Translations under genes and position numbers: made by a program | Source: Thereva unica | Lineage: Eukaryota; Arthropoda; Insecta; Diptera; Therevidae | DNA length: 64,000 nt | NCBI GenBank assembly: GCA_949987705.1 | Contig: OX465282.1 | Span: 11,768,501 to 11,832,500 of the forward strand | Direction: 5' to 3' | Part shown: positions 10,533 through 21,000 of the stretch, one piece after another | How positions within the stretch are numbered: the stretch's first letter is position 1 | How the letters are laid out: the number at the start of each line of letters is the position of its first letter | Notes under the pieces: model-generated | The model's database searches: none | What the model was told of the DNA's origin: nothing | What the model saw: only the letters and a program-made list of their open reading frames with translations

Positions 10533-11901
10533 ACATATTTTCGTTGTAGTCTTTTATAGCAATTGGACAAGAAATTTCAACTGCATCCCCATTTCTTTCC
10601 CTTCTAGTGATTTTTGTACTATACTTCGGGTCGTGAAAGTTGGTCAACAAATAGACACTCCGCTTATCCTTCCATTTCATATATGACACCATTCGATTGG
10701 CACAGACACGATAATCGTATTCGCCACGACGAAGTTCTTTGTCTATTTTCAATGGTGGCAAGTGTTTGCGTGTAGGGTTTACAGTTCCGCAAGCATAAAT
10801 ATTATTTTCTCGTAAATAAACTTGCAACGCATAGCTGTTGAAGTAATTGTCGAAATAAATTCTGTGGTATTTGCCTTCCAGTCCTCCGCAAAATTTTCTG
10901 ACGACTTTCCCTCCCAGATCAGTCTCTACTCTATCTCCAACTTTTCCCGTATAAATCTCAAAATCGAGACAATATCCAGATGATGCGCACTTAGTCCATA
11001 CTTTGTAGCCACGCTTTGTTGGCTTCTTTGGCATATATTGTTTTATGGGACTTCTGCCTTTGAATTTTATCATTGATTCATCTATGGCAAGTTTCTCTGT
11101 AGGATGGTAATTCTTTTTGAATGATTCTCTTATTTTATCAATGTATGGTCTTATTTTGTACAATTTGTCGTAATTACTGTCTGATCTGCGAGGTGTCAAA
11201 TTGTTGTCGTTGAGGTGTAAGTTCCCAAGAATCCAAGAAAACCTTGTCAGTGGCATAAATGAAGAAATGTACTCGTCCCGTAAATCAGGCGAAGAAGACC
11301 AGTAATCTCTGTAACTAGAACTTTTCTTTATGCCCATAACCAGATTTAGAGCAATAAACACGGTCATTTCCTCCACTGTAACTGGTTTGTATGAACCTCC
11401 TTTTTGCTCTGCATAAAAGTTGGTATGAAATGTTATATGTTGAACTATTTCTTCGGTCCAGAACAATTGAAAAATGTTCAGTGGCGTCAGTTCTTTACGA
11501 GCAGCCAGAGTTGAAAGTTCGGTAGGTATGTTTTCTATGGGAATGTGATCTTTAGGAGATAAAATAGAATAAGATTTTTTCCATTTAGCAGGAAGTATTT
11601 TTGAATGCGTTGGTATAGGTGGTGACATCAATGGTGCTTGTGAAGTGGAAGCCAAGTTGGCCAGGGGGATGTCATCATCACTCTCAAATTCTTCGGGAGA
11701 TGAAGTGTTTTGTCCTTGAAAATCTTCACCTAGAAGAATTTCTGTATGTGCTACAAGGTCCTCGATGATATCGTGCTGATCTTCGGTGTCCGAGCCATCG
11801 CCATCCACATAGCTGTCGTTATCAGAAGGAATGTCGACATATTCTAATAAAGTATTTTCAATTTCGCGGTCGAATAACGTTCTTCTAGTTCTTGTAGTCA
11901 T
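10519..11901 (-). pseudogene. piggyBac transposase, N-terminal and catalytic part (460 codons)
   Basis: This minus-strand frame encodes most of a DDE_Tnp_1_7 (piggyBac) transposase, which cuts and rejoins DNA at TTAA. Residues 1-90 are acidic and disordered, as usual for the family. The conserved domain runs from about 135 to the end. The first catalytic Asp is in LAIDESM (residue 274) and the second in IYFDNYF (residue 351), with KGRSPIKQYMPKKP and RGYKVW between them. The frame ends in SCPIAIKDYNENMYEFC, where the family has YNxxMxxVDxxDQ. The rest, including the third Asp, is in a second frame beginning at 10532. The start ATG at 11901 gives a normal N-terminus. The frame is otherwise free of stops, so the copy is young. 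Confidence 0.9.
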
Positions 11902-12348
11902 TGTACCTTATAAAAGAAGAAAACATTCTCATGAAAAAATAATTGGAAAAAATATTCAAAAATTACACCCTTATCGAACGGTGGTTACCACCACTAACCA
12001 CTTTGAATATTACATGTAATATTGACAAATCATTATAATTTTCACGTTATATTTCACTTACTTCATATACTTATTTATTCTTTTACATAATTTACTTCAC
12101 AGTAATTCCAAATCTCAATTATTTATTTATCGGTAAAGAAAAACCACCGCGGCAACGCCAATTCAATTTTTTCCAATATTCAAGCTTAAATAAGTTTTCT
12201 ACAACTACCGCGGAAGCGCTGCAAATATGCTACCTGTGAGAGCTTTTTGTCAGTTGTCTATACAGTTCCAAGGCGCGATCATTAGATGGCGCTATAAGTA
12301 ACTATTAGCAATGAAAGTGGTGGTTAACTACTATAACCACTGTGTTAA

Positions 12349-12860
12349 TGCTGCCTGATCATACCATTATCATAATTCCTGTGCTAACACAATTGCGCGC
12401 AATTTGGCCGACGACGACTGGACTCGTACTTTCCTTCTCGAATAAAAATAAAAGATGACCTGACAACGGGTGAACACCGACCCTGATTGAAACATAGTCC
12501 CCGTATATGTGCCGGGCATCAGAAGGTTTTTTGTCGGACGGTACGGTCGTACATCAAACACATACGGGCTGATCAATTTCCTATAAAGTACATTCAACAA
12601 TACATTTTGGTGCAGATTCTATTTTGGCTCAAAGGTGCCGTCGTATACCCGTGCCATTTAAATTTCTTAGTCAAGTTTGGCCTTGGTTAGCCTATATGTG
12701 CTCCCAAGCGGACGGTGTTCCCCGATGTAAGGCCATCTGTTGCTTCAACTCGGATTATTGTTGCGCATAATAACATAGGTACCTAAAAGAAATGTCCTTA
12801 AAAAGTTCGGGCGCCAAAATGCCTAAAGCCGGCCCTGCCTGTGGAAGACGATCTTTCAGT
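12349..12860. other. no supported gene
   Basis: Two short overlapping ORFs on opposite strands (12370-12600, 12487-12690) have no recognisable domain. Confidence 0.4.
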
Positions 12861-12861
12861 A

Positions 12862-13036
12862 ACCCGGGGGCTACACGGTCAATTTTTTCAATTGCAATAT
12901 TGCATTGCAGTAGTAAAATTGATCGTGTAGCCCCTGCTGCAATATGCAATGCAATATTGCAGCAGGGGCTACACGATCAATTTTAGTACTGCAATGCAAT
13001 ATTGCAATTGAAAAATTGATCGTGTAGCCCCCGGGT
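12862..13036. mobile_element. 175-bp nested palindrome, candidate MITE
   Basis: The whole block is a nearly perfect inverted repeat centred at about 12949.5. Each half is itself a hairpin, so GGGGCTACACGATCAATTTT and its reverse complement occur four times in alternating orientation, at about 12867, 12915, 12965 and 13012 (one G for A in the first). Loops between arms are built from GCAATATTGCA. The ends read CCCGGGGGC and GCCCCCGGG, and both flanks carry TAA, so a 3-bp TAA target duplication is possible; TWA targets are typical of PIF/Harbinger elements. It has no coding potential. Confidence 0.75.
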
Positions 13037-13039
13037 AAT

Positions 13040-15100
13040 GGGAACACAAAATTTGAGTTATATCGCTAACTGGAGCGTCCTGAAAGACAAATGTTGAAAA
13101 AATAAAGGTCCACCAAGGATTGTACACTGCGAATTAACAATTCCTGTGAGCGATCTAAATCAATAAAAGGAGAAGCCTTATAATTGGTCAATTTCAAGTT
13201 GAATTTCAATTGAAAGAAACTTCAGTTATACCCTAAAATCGATATAGCATAATAAACAGTAATTTGGTTGCATATACGCAATCAAAATAAAAAATTCCCC
13301 CAATTAAATGATTTCTGTTATATGTACATATGTCTTAATCAACAACACAAAACAAATATTAATTCCATACAATTTAATTTCATTATGTTACAAGAATATC
13401 AAAATACTTTCACTCTATCTACAATAGTCCTTTTTCATCATCCTATAAAACACGAAATTTTAAAGAACCAGGAAAAAAAAAACAATATAAATTTGTAAGA
13501 AACTAACATAGACAAAAAAAAAACACCACCCCTACAATTTACCACCCTTCCTTCTACTCCATCGAACATTATAAAAGAAGCAATTTTCCTTGATTCTCTC
13601 AATTTAAAGCCGAAAACCTATGTTTACACTGACCCGGATGTGTCCTGCATGTTCATGTCATTTGCCTGACCCTAAAAAGAAAAGATCCTTGATAGAGAGT
13701 AACCAAGGAAAAAAAAACTTTCTACGTAAACACCAAACACTACCACCACCAGCGTTTATTCAATATAACATAAGAAACATAAGCGAGGGTATAAAAAAAA
13801 AAAATTAAATAAAAAAATAAGTAAAGAATCTAGTTTTTTTTTTCTTTGGTCCCTTAAGTTAGTAGCTAATGAACCGAAAATATTATCCATATCCTTATCC
13901 ATTCTCATACTTCCACCCTCCACCATCCACGATCCAACATCCATCTAGGGAGTCGTATCGTGTTCCTGTTTTACTTTCGAGGACACAACCAAAAAGCGTT
14001 TTAGGAATAAAGCGTGAATAGAATTATTTTCCACAAATCCTTGCTGTTCTGCCGTTTTGGTTTCTGGTATTCTTTATTTATTTTTAACATACAACTTCCC
14101 CGGTTCTCTTATAGTACGTAACACAGTGACATCTGTAGGGAAAATTTCAATTTAATACCTACTTTAAAATTCGGTAGGTAATGTTCTGACCATTAAACTG
14201 AAAGGATCGTAAAAGTTAGAATAAAATCCGTTTTAATAAGGTAACCAGATGGCTTAAGAAGACGTCTTTGGCTGCCTTTGCCGTGTGTCCCCCAAAAACC
14301 CCCACCCTTCACTTTCCATCTTTTCAAACAATGTTTTATTTTTACTTTTATACTCCGAAGGTGGGAGACAAGTTATCCTTGCGGAAAAATAAAAATTGAG
14401 AAACAATTTTTTTATTGATTTATACATTTCAAAAGTTGAAAGGACGAAAGACAACAAGTTTCTCTGCCTTTAAATTACACCGGAAAAAAACCAGCAACAA
14501 CAACAACAACAACAATTCAGTCTGTTTTATGTCTTATACCATCCTGGCATTTTTCGTCAGGTAAAAGTTTAACAACCTTCGCGTGTCCTTCTTTCGTCCT
14601 GTTGTATACTATATAGAGTTGTAACGGTCGTGTGCACGGGACAATCCGAGGGGCGAAGTCGACAGGCCAATGCCTCTGTTGATCGAAAGTACCTTAAGTG
14701 CTCCATATTCTGATTTTATTACAGATTTTCTTGGAATTTACTGGTGGGTTTTTCTCGTCTTCGTATCATTCATTCGCCATTTTTTTTTTTAAGGAAATTT
14801 ATGTTCAATCCTTTTTTCATTTCAAATTGAAGCAATTCAGAGAGAGAGAAAGAGCGAAAAAACCAAGGTTATATGCCTTTTTTGTGACCATCTTTCAGTT
14901 GAGGAATATGGCACTTTAACAACTTGTTACGACATTCGTTTAGATTAAAGATATTCACGGGATTTACGAGTTAAATGTTTTGTAGTTACATTTACTCCTA
15001 TTATTTTATGATTGCGTTTACAAATAAAAAAAATTTAAATCCTGGTTACTTTAGTAGGAAATTGTCGATCTGGATTTAAATCTAGTTTGTAAGAGGCAGG
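13040..15100. other. gene-free island, AGGAT-rich
   Basis: No supported gene. The segment 13.6-14.6 kb has about six AGGAT/ATCCT copies in 1 kb and two AGGACGAAAG-type motifs (14447, 14590). A/T runs are frequent. Confidence 0.4.
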
Positions 15101-15107
15101 GGCGGAG

Positions 15108-15165
15108 CTTGGGTTTTTTGCGCCCGGTGCATTATGCCATATTGCGCCCCATAAGCTGTGAATGC
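15108..15165 (+). mobile_element. possible DNA-transposon end (CAGGGGCGGA)
   Basis: CAGGGGCGGAGCTTGGG followed by GCGCCCGGTGCA resembles the CAGNGGCG-type termini of some hAT-like elements. A related arrangement in opposite orientation, GCGCCCCC then CCCGGTGCA then GCCCCTGTG, occurs at 44147-44212. No transposase is seen. Confidence 0.3.
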
Positions 15166-15426
15166 AGTGAATGACAATGGAATCCCCTCACTTCGTTCAT
15201 TTACCTCTTTTGGCAATTCTTGGAACAGATTTTAAAAGTGCAGCAATAGCGCGAAGTTTATATCAATCACGGTAAACAGCAATACACAATACAGAGCCAT
15301 CTTTGTGTGAATGGATATGGTGCTTTTTACAGAATTTTCAAAAAATCTTCCAGCGTCCAGCCACCTATGAAAGCGGAACCCCTGGTAAGAGGAATTACTG
15401 AATGAGGAAGATAAAACCTTGTACAA

Positions 15427-15617
15427 AGTAGTATAGCTCTAGCCATAGTGACACAGTGAGACCACCATAGAAACACCAGAGCGAAGTTCAACTAGTTTCA
15501 CACAGATGGCGCAACAAATCTCATCGCACCAGCCAGGTTCTGGTCCCTCATAAAGCTCACACCCGAGGCCAAAACCGATGACTTCACTGCGCCAGTGTTC
15601 CTATAGCTATACTACTT
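15427..15617. mobile_element. 190-bp MITE with AAGTAGTATAGCT ends
   Basis: The left end reads AAGTAGTATAGCTCTAG. The right end, read on the complement, is AAGTAGTATAGCTATAG, and the similarity continues inward through ACACAGTGAG versus GCGCAGTGAAG. The body contains GTTCAACTAGTTTCACAC and GAGCTCACACCC-like sequence shared with 47.6-48.25 kb and 9.15 kb. It has no ORF. Terminal inverted repeats, small size and several copies in one window support a non-autonomous DNA element. Confidence 0.65.
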
Positions 15618-15619
15618 AA

Positions 15620-16270
15620 ATAAATTTATATTGCAAACTAATGGTTCTTACCCATCATTTTTAAATATTTTAAGAAATTTAAACAGTTTTCAAGTCAGAT
15701 CATACCTGAAAAAAGAGAAAAAGTGCTGTTTAAAGGTTATTACAGGATATAGTGAAATTTAAAATATTTATTTATTTATATTCCTAAATCAGCTTAAAAT
15801 TTTATCTGCAGAAAAATAAAGCTTGTAACAAAATCTTCGAATAAAAGCTCTTGACTACCATTTTGGAGGTTTGTGGTTCGATCCCGCATAGCAAAATAAT
15901 CTTCAACAATCTTTAGTGGAACACAATTGGGGGGTCAAATGGTAGCAACGGCCTCAGGGACCTTTGATGGTGCCGGTACATCAAAGAGATAAATCCTGGG
16001 TAACAAAACCTGCGATCTAAGGTTTTCACAATCTAAGATTTTCCGATATGCTACCGAATCCTACATCAACCTCCACGAAGATGTAGATTTTACATCGGGT
16101 GTCCACTGGATGCTCTTGTCTATATAGAAGAGTAACAGACTGAGGAGGGTGAAAGGCGAGTGTTTCGCGCCTCAAAACGAAGCAAATATCGGACTGGTCC
16201 TCCAGGTTACTCCTCACTCATTAGGCGATGGTAGGGTTTGAGCAGACTAGCAGCAGTCAGCCTATAGTTT
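15620..16270. other. no feature seen
   Basis: AT-rich sequence with no supported gene or repeat member. Confidence 0.35.
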
Positions 16271-16273
16271 CAA

Positions 16274-16843
16274 TTATGACATCAAAGGTCGCCTCCTGAA
16301 CTTATGCCAATTTCTCGAGTGTAAGGGGTGGTTGACCACATCAGTGGAGATGAGGCCATGCTTGGCACTGCTTAACACCTGGCTGAAGGTGGGCAGATCC
16401 TTGGCCCATCTAGGTTCTCTTCTGTTCCCAGAAATCCAGTGCTTCCTCTTCTGAGTGAACTCTTTTCTGCTTTTCCGGAGGGCTTTATGAAAGATTTTAC
16501 CAGGGCCAGGTTTGTCCAATTTCGTCTATTCGAAGCTTGGGGCTATAGCTGTAACTCCGGACCTAACCAAGCACAATCTGCACTGCAGACGGATTTTACT
16601 TCTAAATACTCATGTTCAGTAGCTGAAAATTCATCTGCACAGCACAGATGCCCAATGGCTCCACTCGTTGAAGCAGTGAGTTCACACCTTATATACCCGA
16701 GAGCTCCGCTAGTTGAAGCAATTGTAATCAATTGTGTCCCACTGGTTACTTTAGATGAGGCCGTCGGTACAACTGACGACATTGATGCTAACAGAGCTAC
16801 ATCAAGCCCATTATTTTTTTTATTTACTTGTTTCCATCGTTAG
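16274..16843. other. unrecognised protein-like region
   Basis: ORFs of 134 codons (plus, 16439-16843) and 79-81 codons (minus) overlap. The plus frame has a loose threefold repeat (APLVEAV, APLVEAI, VTLDEAV) and the minus frame the matching TASTSGA, TIASTSGA and TASSKVTSGT. I cannot assign a family. The minus strand reads slightly more like a protein (MDKPGPGKIFHKALRKSRKEF), perhaps a retroelement ORF1 remnant, but this is a guess. Confidence 0.25.
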
Positions 16844-17279
16844 AGCCACGAGCATTCAGGAAAATAGCCAATATACCGTGGGAATCTTAATTGTAAGAGG
16901 TCACCAGGTATCCAGAGTTCGTATATTTGTGACCATGCACCCTTTTGGCCAAACATCTTTCGAAGTATCTCGCCACCTTAGTTTGAGGCAAGTTTTTCTA
17001 AGAGAGCGTTTTTTCTCTTCGCCCGACTAACATGACCTTGCCAGGAGTCTGTTTCCTATCGCCCCACGAGGAGGGTGGAGTTGCACTTCCAGCAATTTAG
17101 CACAGTCTAGGCACGAAGCATAAAGTAACGTGCTAATCCCTGACCCGGTATAAACCATAAAAGACCCAAGAGTTAAACGGCATTCAGCCCATTCTCCTTT
17201 AAGATGACAACAGATACGTTCCGCCAACAAAATCGAAGCGAAGTAGTAGATCAACTTTTGTGTTGTGTACTTTGCCCTT

Positions 17280-17530
17280 ATGGAACTAAATGTATGCCAG
17301 GTCGCACTTGATTATATGCACGCATGTTTCTGTCTCCAGCTTTAGAGTAGCCTTAATAAGGTATTTCGCCGTCCCAACTGCTTAATCGTAGGGTACCAAA
17401 GTTCCGATTAAGTTAAGTCTTCGCCTAGTAGGCGATAAACCTCCTTGTTTATCTTGTAGTCTAATACTGCCGGCATCACAGTCTGTGTCAGCTAGTTATC
17501 AGGATTCACTTGTTTCAGGTTAAGCAAGGT
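17280..17530 (+). repeat. unnamed repeat A, copy 1
   Basis: This stretch aligns by eye with 33375-33560: AGGGTACCA, TTCCG, GTCTTC, CTTGTT, GTAGTCT.ATACTG and GATTCACTTGTTTCAG appear in the same order. The last motif also occurs in the body of the tRNA-derived SINE (GATTCAACTCGTTTCAGG at 59.49 kb). The repeat is followed, as at 33.6 kb, by a LINE-A 3' end. Confidence 0.6.
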
Positions 17531-17639
17531 AAGCCTTCCGCTAATCGTGCTGGCTCAGGGGGCTATTTTTGAGAATATCGAATTTTCGAAATCGAAACCC
17601 CTTTACAACAATTGTTTGTTTTGATTTTTGTTACATCTG

Positions 17640-17860
17640 TGAGCTTCGTGCGATTTTTTCTTTTTAGTGCGAGCTTCTATAACATCCAAGAGTTCAAACC
17701 CAAGGTCCATCGCCTCTTGGAGAACCCATCGGACTCTTGTTAACATATATTGCCCTCTATTATTTCCTTCGAACCAATTTTACTACTAGACATTTAACCA
17801 TCACGAGTATGACGAGAATGACTGGTAGTACACATGGCGACTAGTATGCTTGGGTTTTCA
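17640..17860 (+). pseudogene. LINE-A 3' end, degraded
   Basis: The plus strand encodes SFYNIQEFKPKVHRLLE around 17670-17720, the same C-terminal segment as SYNIQEFKCKVSRHLF at 43.85 kb and SYNISEFKRKVHRHL at 36.75 kb (minus). It is followed by a 3' untranslated region with TACTACTAGACAT and GACTGGTAGTACA, matching the better copies at 43.9 and 57.0 kb. Only the terminal part is present, as expected of a 5'-truncated LINE insertion. Confidence 0.65.
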
Positions 17861-17919
17861 CATGAACAAAATTATAACTGCAGAAGGAATATTTTGTAAA
17901 GACCGAAGACAAGAAAGAA

Positions 17920-18045
17920 GAAAAGTTATCTAGGTGGGAGAAATGGAGAGACAAAAGGACCACGCCGTGGAAGGTACTTGAAACACCGGCCTCTGGAAAG
18001 GTAGCGAGGGCTCCTAACTTCTAGGCTACCGAGGCTGGGTATGTC
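17920..18045 (-). mobile_element. tRNA-derived SINE, degraded head
   Basis: Read on the minus strand, this carries CCTCGGTAGCCTAG (A-box region), then CTACC..TCCAGAGG and a decayed B box, then CCCACCTAGATAACTTT. The same order is seen in the SINEs at 32.7-33.1 and 59.3-59.7 kb. It is an old, truncated copy. Confidence 0.65.
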
Positions 18046-18059
18046 CCATCCAACCCACA

Positions 18060-21000
18060 TACTAATCGAAAAATTACATTAAGACGATCCTTTGCAGACG
18101 ATCCTTCGGTAGACTAAAATTGCAGAACCAGATCCTGCTCGTCTTTTTAACAGAACAATGAAAGAAACCCTGAAGGGTAATCTCCTCCCGCTGCACGGGT
18201 GTCAGGGATCGTGATCTGGACTCGTATGGTATCCGATTAGTGGGTGTATAGTAACCTGGAGTGAAAACATCAGGTTTATTAAAGCTTTTAGCTTGTTTAT
18301 CCTAGCTGGTATCATACAGACAAGCGGGAATCAGGACGATAAAGCACCATAGGACCAAGTTCAAATTATTTTGGAAATACCAATACTTGATGGCCTAGGT
18401 ACTCTTAATCAGTTTACCGTTTATGTGAGTACGAGACGAAAAAAAATGGCGGACACTTTGGCCAGATAGAGTTATTATTTTTTTCCATCGGTCTTCCACT
18501 GGCTTTTGGAGCATCCACCACAGCTTCTAGATGGTTTCAGCTTTGACACTAGAACTCCACAACTGGTCTGTTGTAATTCAAACGGATGAATCTTAACTGT
18601 CCTGTAACTCGAACAGAAAATTCTTGGGAGAAACAGAAAGGATGGAAGGTTAGATTGATCACCAGGCATTGCGAACTAAATAACCAACCTATGGAAGATC
18701 GGAAAGGCTGAAGGATCTTCACTCGTTTTACTTATTTATACGATCGTCTTTATTCAAATAAATTTATTATTTTATAAATGATGGCTGATTTCGTTAGATT
18801 TAATATTTTCAACAGGCCTTTGCTTTTTGACTCATTTGTAGCTCGAATCACTAGAGAGAGTGATACCGGAAGGGCTTGAAAGTATAGATCACCGATCGGT
18901 GGATTGCGTGAACTTATCGTGGCTGTGTTCTACACGACCACTACAGATCCATTTCGCAAGGATCAGCTTACCCTTTATATACTGTGTCACTGTTCCGCGA
19001 TGGCGAGTAGGAAGATCTTATTGTTCAGCACGACCATACTTAACCAACAAATCTACGTTAAGTAATCTTTAAGCAGACTGCTGAATATGTTTAAATGGTC
19101 TAACCTAAAAATTTAAAGTAAAAAACCTTCTTAGAGTATAATAGGTCCACGTTGCGTTGGGGGTACTCCTTGGACCACATATCCTACTGAAATAAGAAGA
19201 TGAATATTTTTCGAAAAAACCACCCCTGAGCTTACTCCGATTTACGAAGGATCTTACTGTAGAAAAATTATTCATAAAAACTTATCTGAGTACAATATAT
19301 TTATCTACACCCACTAAACACAAAAAAAAAATGAATCCCCCGATACTCTATCCTCGAAAATATATTAAAACCACAAAAACCACGAACGTGTAACCTACCC
19401 CCATCCCCCACAACGCACACAAATAATATAATAATATCACCCCACTATGTAATCTCCACTAAAACAAAGTGAAATATCAAAAAATTACAATCTAGCAAGG
19501 ATCAAGGACACAACATCGTGTGTTGTGTTTTTTTTTTGTTTTGGCTAAAAGTGCGTGTATAGAAGAGATTCCCTCATATCCTCTGAAGGATAATTTTTTT
19601 GCTGCCAGGACGAGAGGCTGGCTCCCTTAGCAAGCAAACATGTCTCCTATCAAAACACGTCACATCCCCTCCGGGGGTCGACTAAGTAGAATTTCAAATA
19701 CGTTCGAACTGACATTATCCTTCCTAATCAAGGGATCTGCGTGAATATTTAAAACACTCTCCCAAAGTACTAAGGACATAAGGACGATATCTCGCTGCCA
19801 CTTGGGGAATGCTTTAGCAAAAACCCCCGTATTGTTGAAGCGGATTGCTGGTGGTGATGGTGGGTGGTGGTTTGGGGTAGGGGGTTAGGGGTAAATGTTG
19901 GTAGGAAGTTGGGGAATCGGATGGGTACATTGTGCGACACCATTGATATCTACATTAGAATTTTAGGGGCGGTAACCGATCCCTATAACAATTTCAGTTA
20001 AAAATTTACAAGCACAGTTGTTTCGGCGCTAAGATTTTCCCGAAGATTGTCCTTTCTATACACTTAACAAACAAACACAAAAAATATATATATGTATATA
20101 CAGACAAGAACTGAGAAAAAGGATGCTTCCCTTTTGTCTTGTGTATATTTACGACGACAGGATGCAGAAAGAACCTCAGGATTTGCAGATGAGTTCGGCT
20201 TAGATTTTGTTTTTGTTTTTTTTTTTTTTTTGAGTTTTTTCAAAAAAAAAAAAAAAAAAAAAAACTTTTGAATTGCGTATTTTAACTTCGGGGGTCCTTT
20301 AGAGTCAGAGGATAATTTCCAGCCCTTTGTTATCTCGATGAGAATAAATTCAAGTATTAAAAAATTTATGTATGTCCTGAATTAGGAATCAGGCACCAAG
20401 CCGATGCCTAAGTGAGAGGATGTACAAAATAAAAATAACAAAAAAAAAAAAAAAACAGACAAGAAAAACTTTTGAAATAAAATGCAAATACCAGAGCGCA
20501 CCCTCAAGCCGGAACGAAGGCAATGGGCCAAAAAGGGTGAGTGAAATTGCGCCAGCATTTAAGGGATGGAGAGTTTAGGGGGGTATATGAATGAAAAAGG
20601 ATATTCCGCCTGTTGTTATGCAGCAATGGATATGCTTGCCCGGATTAAATTCGCAGGTCCTTGGTGCTGCTGCTGGTTGATGGTGGCGATGGACGCGACG
20701 GCGATGGCGATGCCGCCGCGCTGGTGTAGTGGTGGTGGTCGATTTTTGTCGAAAAACCTTGCCCGGAAAAAAGGTTTTAAAAGCGTTTCGGAGTCGAGTA
20801 TGCAAATCGTCGGATGACTGTAGTGCAGTGGTTGCGAAGGATAACAGCCAGCCAGGATGCTATCGCATGGTGTTATCCTGGTATGCTTTAGGATAACAAA
20901 AACAAAAAAAAAAATAAAAACGACGAAAGACGAGAGAAAAAAACACAAAATCAGACAACGATATTCTGCTTATCCTTGTGCTGTCAAACGACGTTCCCGA

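Larger units (their letters stand above)
9927..12348 (-). mobile_element. piggyBac-like DNA transposon
   Basis: A piggyBac transposase (minus strand) is flanked by TTAA at 9927-9930 and 12345-12348, the only target this superfamily uses. Inside the left TTAA is an imperfect palindrome, GTGGTTAGTG..GTGACCACC, at 9949-9970. Related palindromes lie near the other end at 11980-12001 and just inside the right TTAA at about 12319-12340, all with GTGGTTA/TAACCAC arms. These look like transposase-binding subterminal repeats. The two extreme ends do not match base for base, and another TTAA at 9815, followed by CTCTTTGCGGCAC, is an alternative left boundary. The ends are therefore provisional; the element itself is not. 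Confidence 0.75.

Noticed and set aside
20217..20264. Rho-independent-like terminator from T run, spacer and A run
   Set aside because: Eukaryotic homopolymer tract in non-coding DNA; no adjacent gene.
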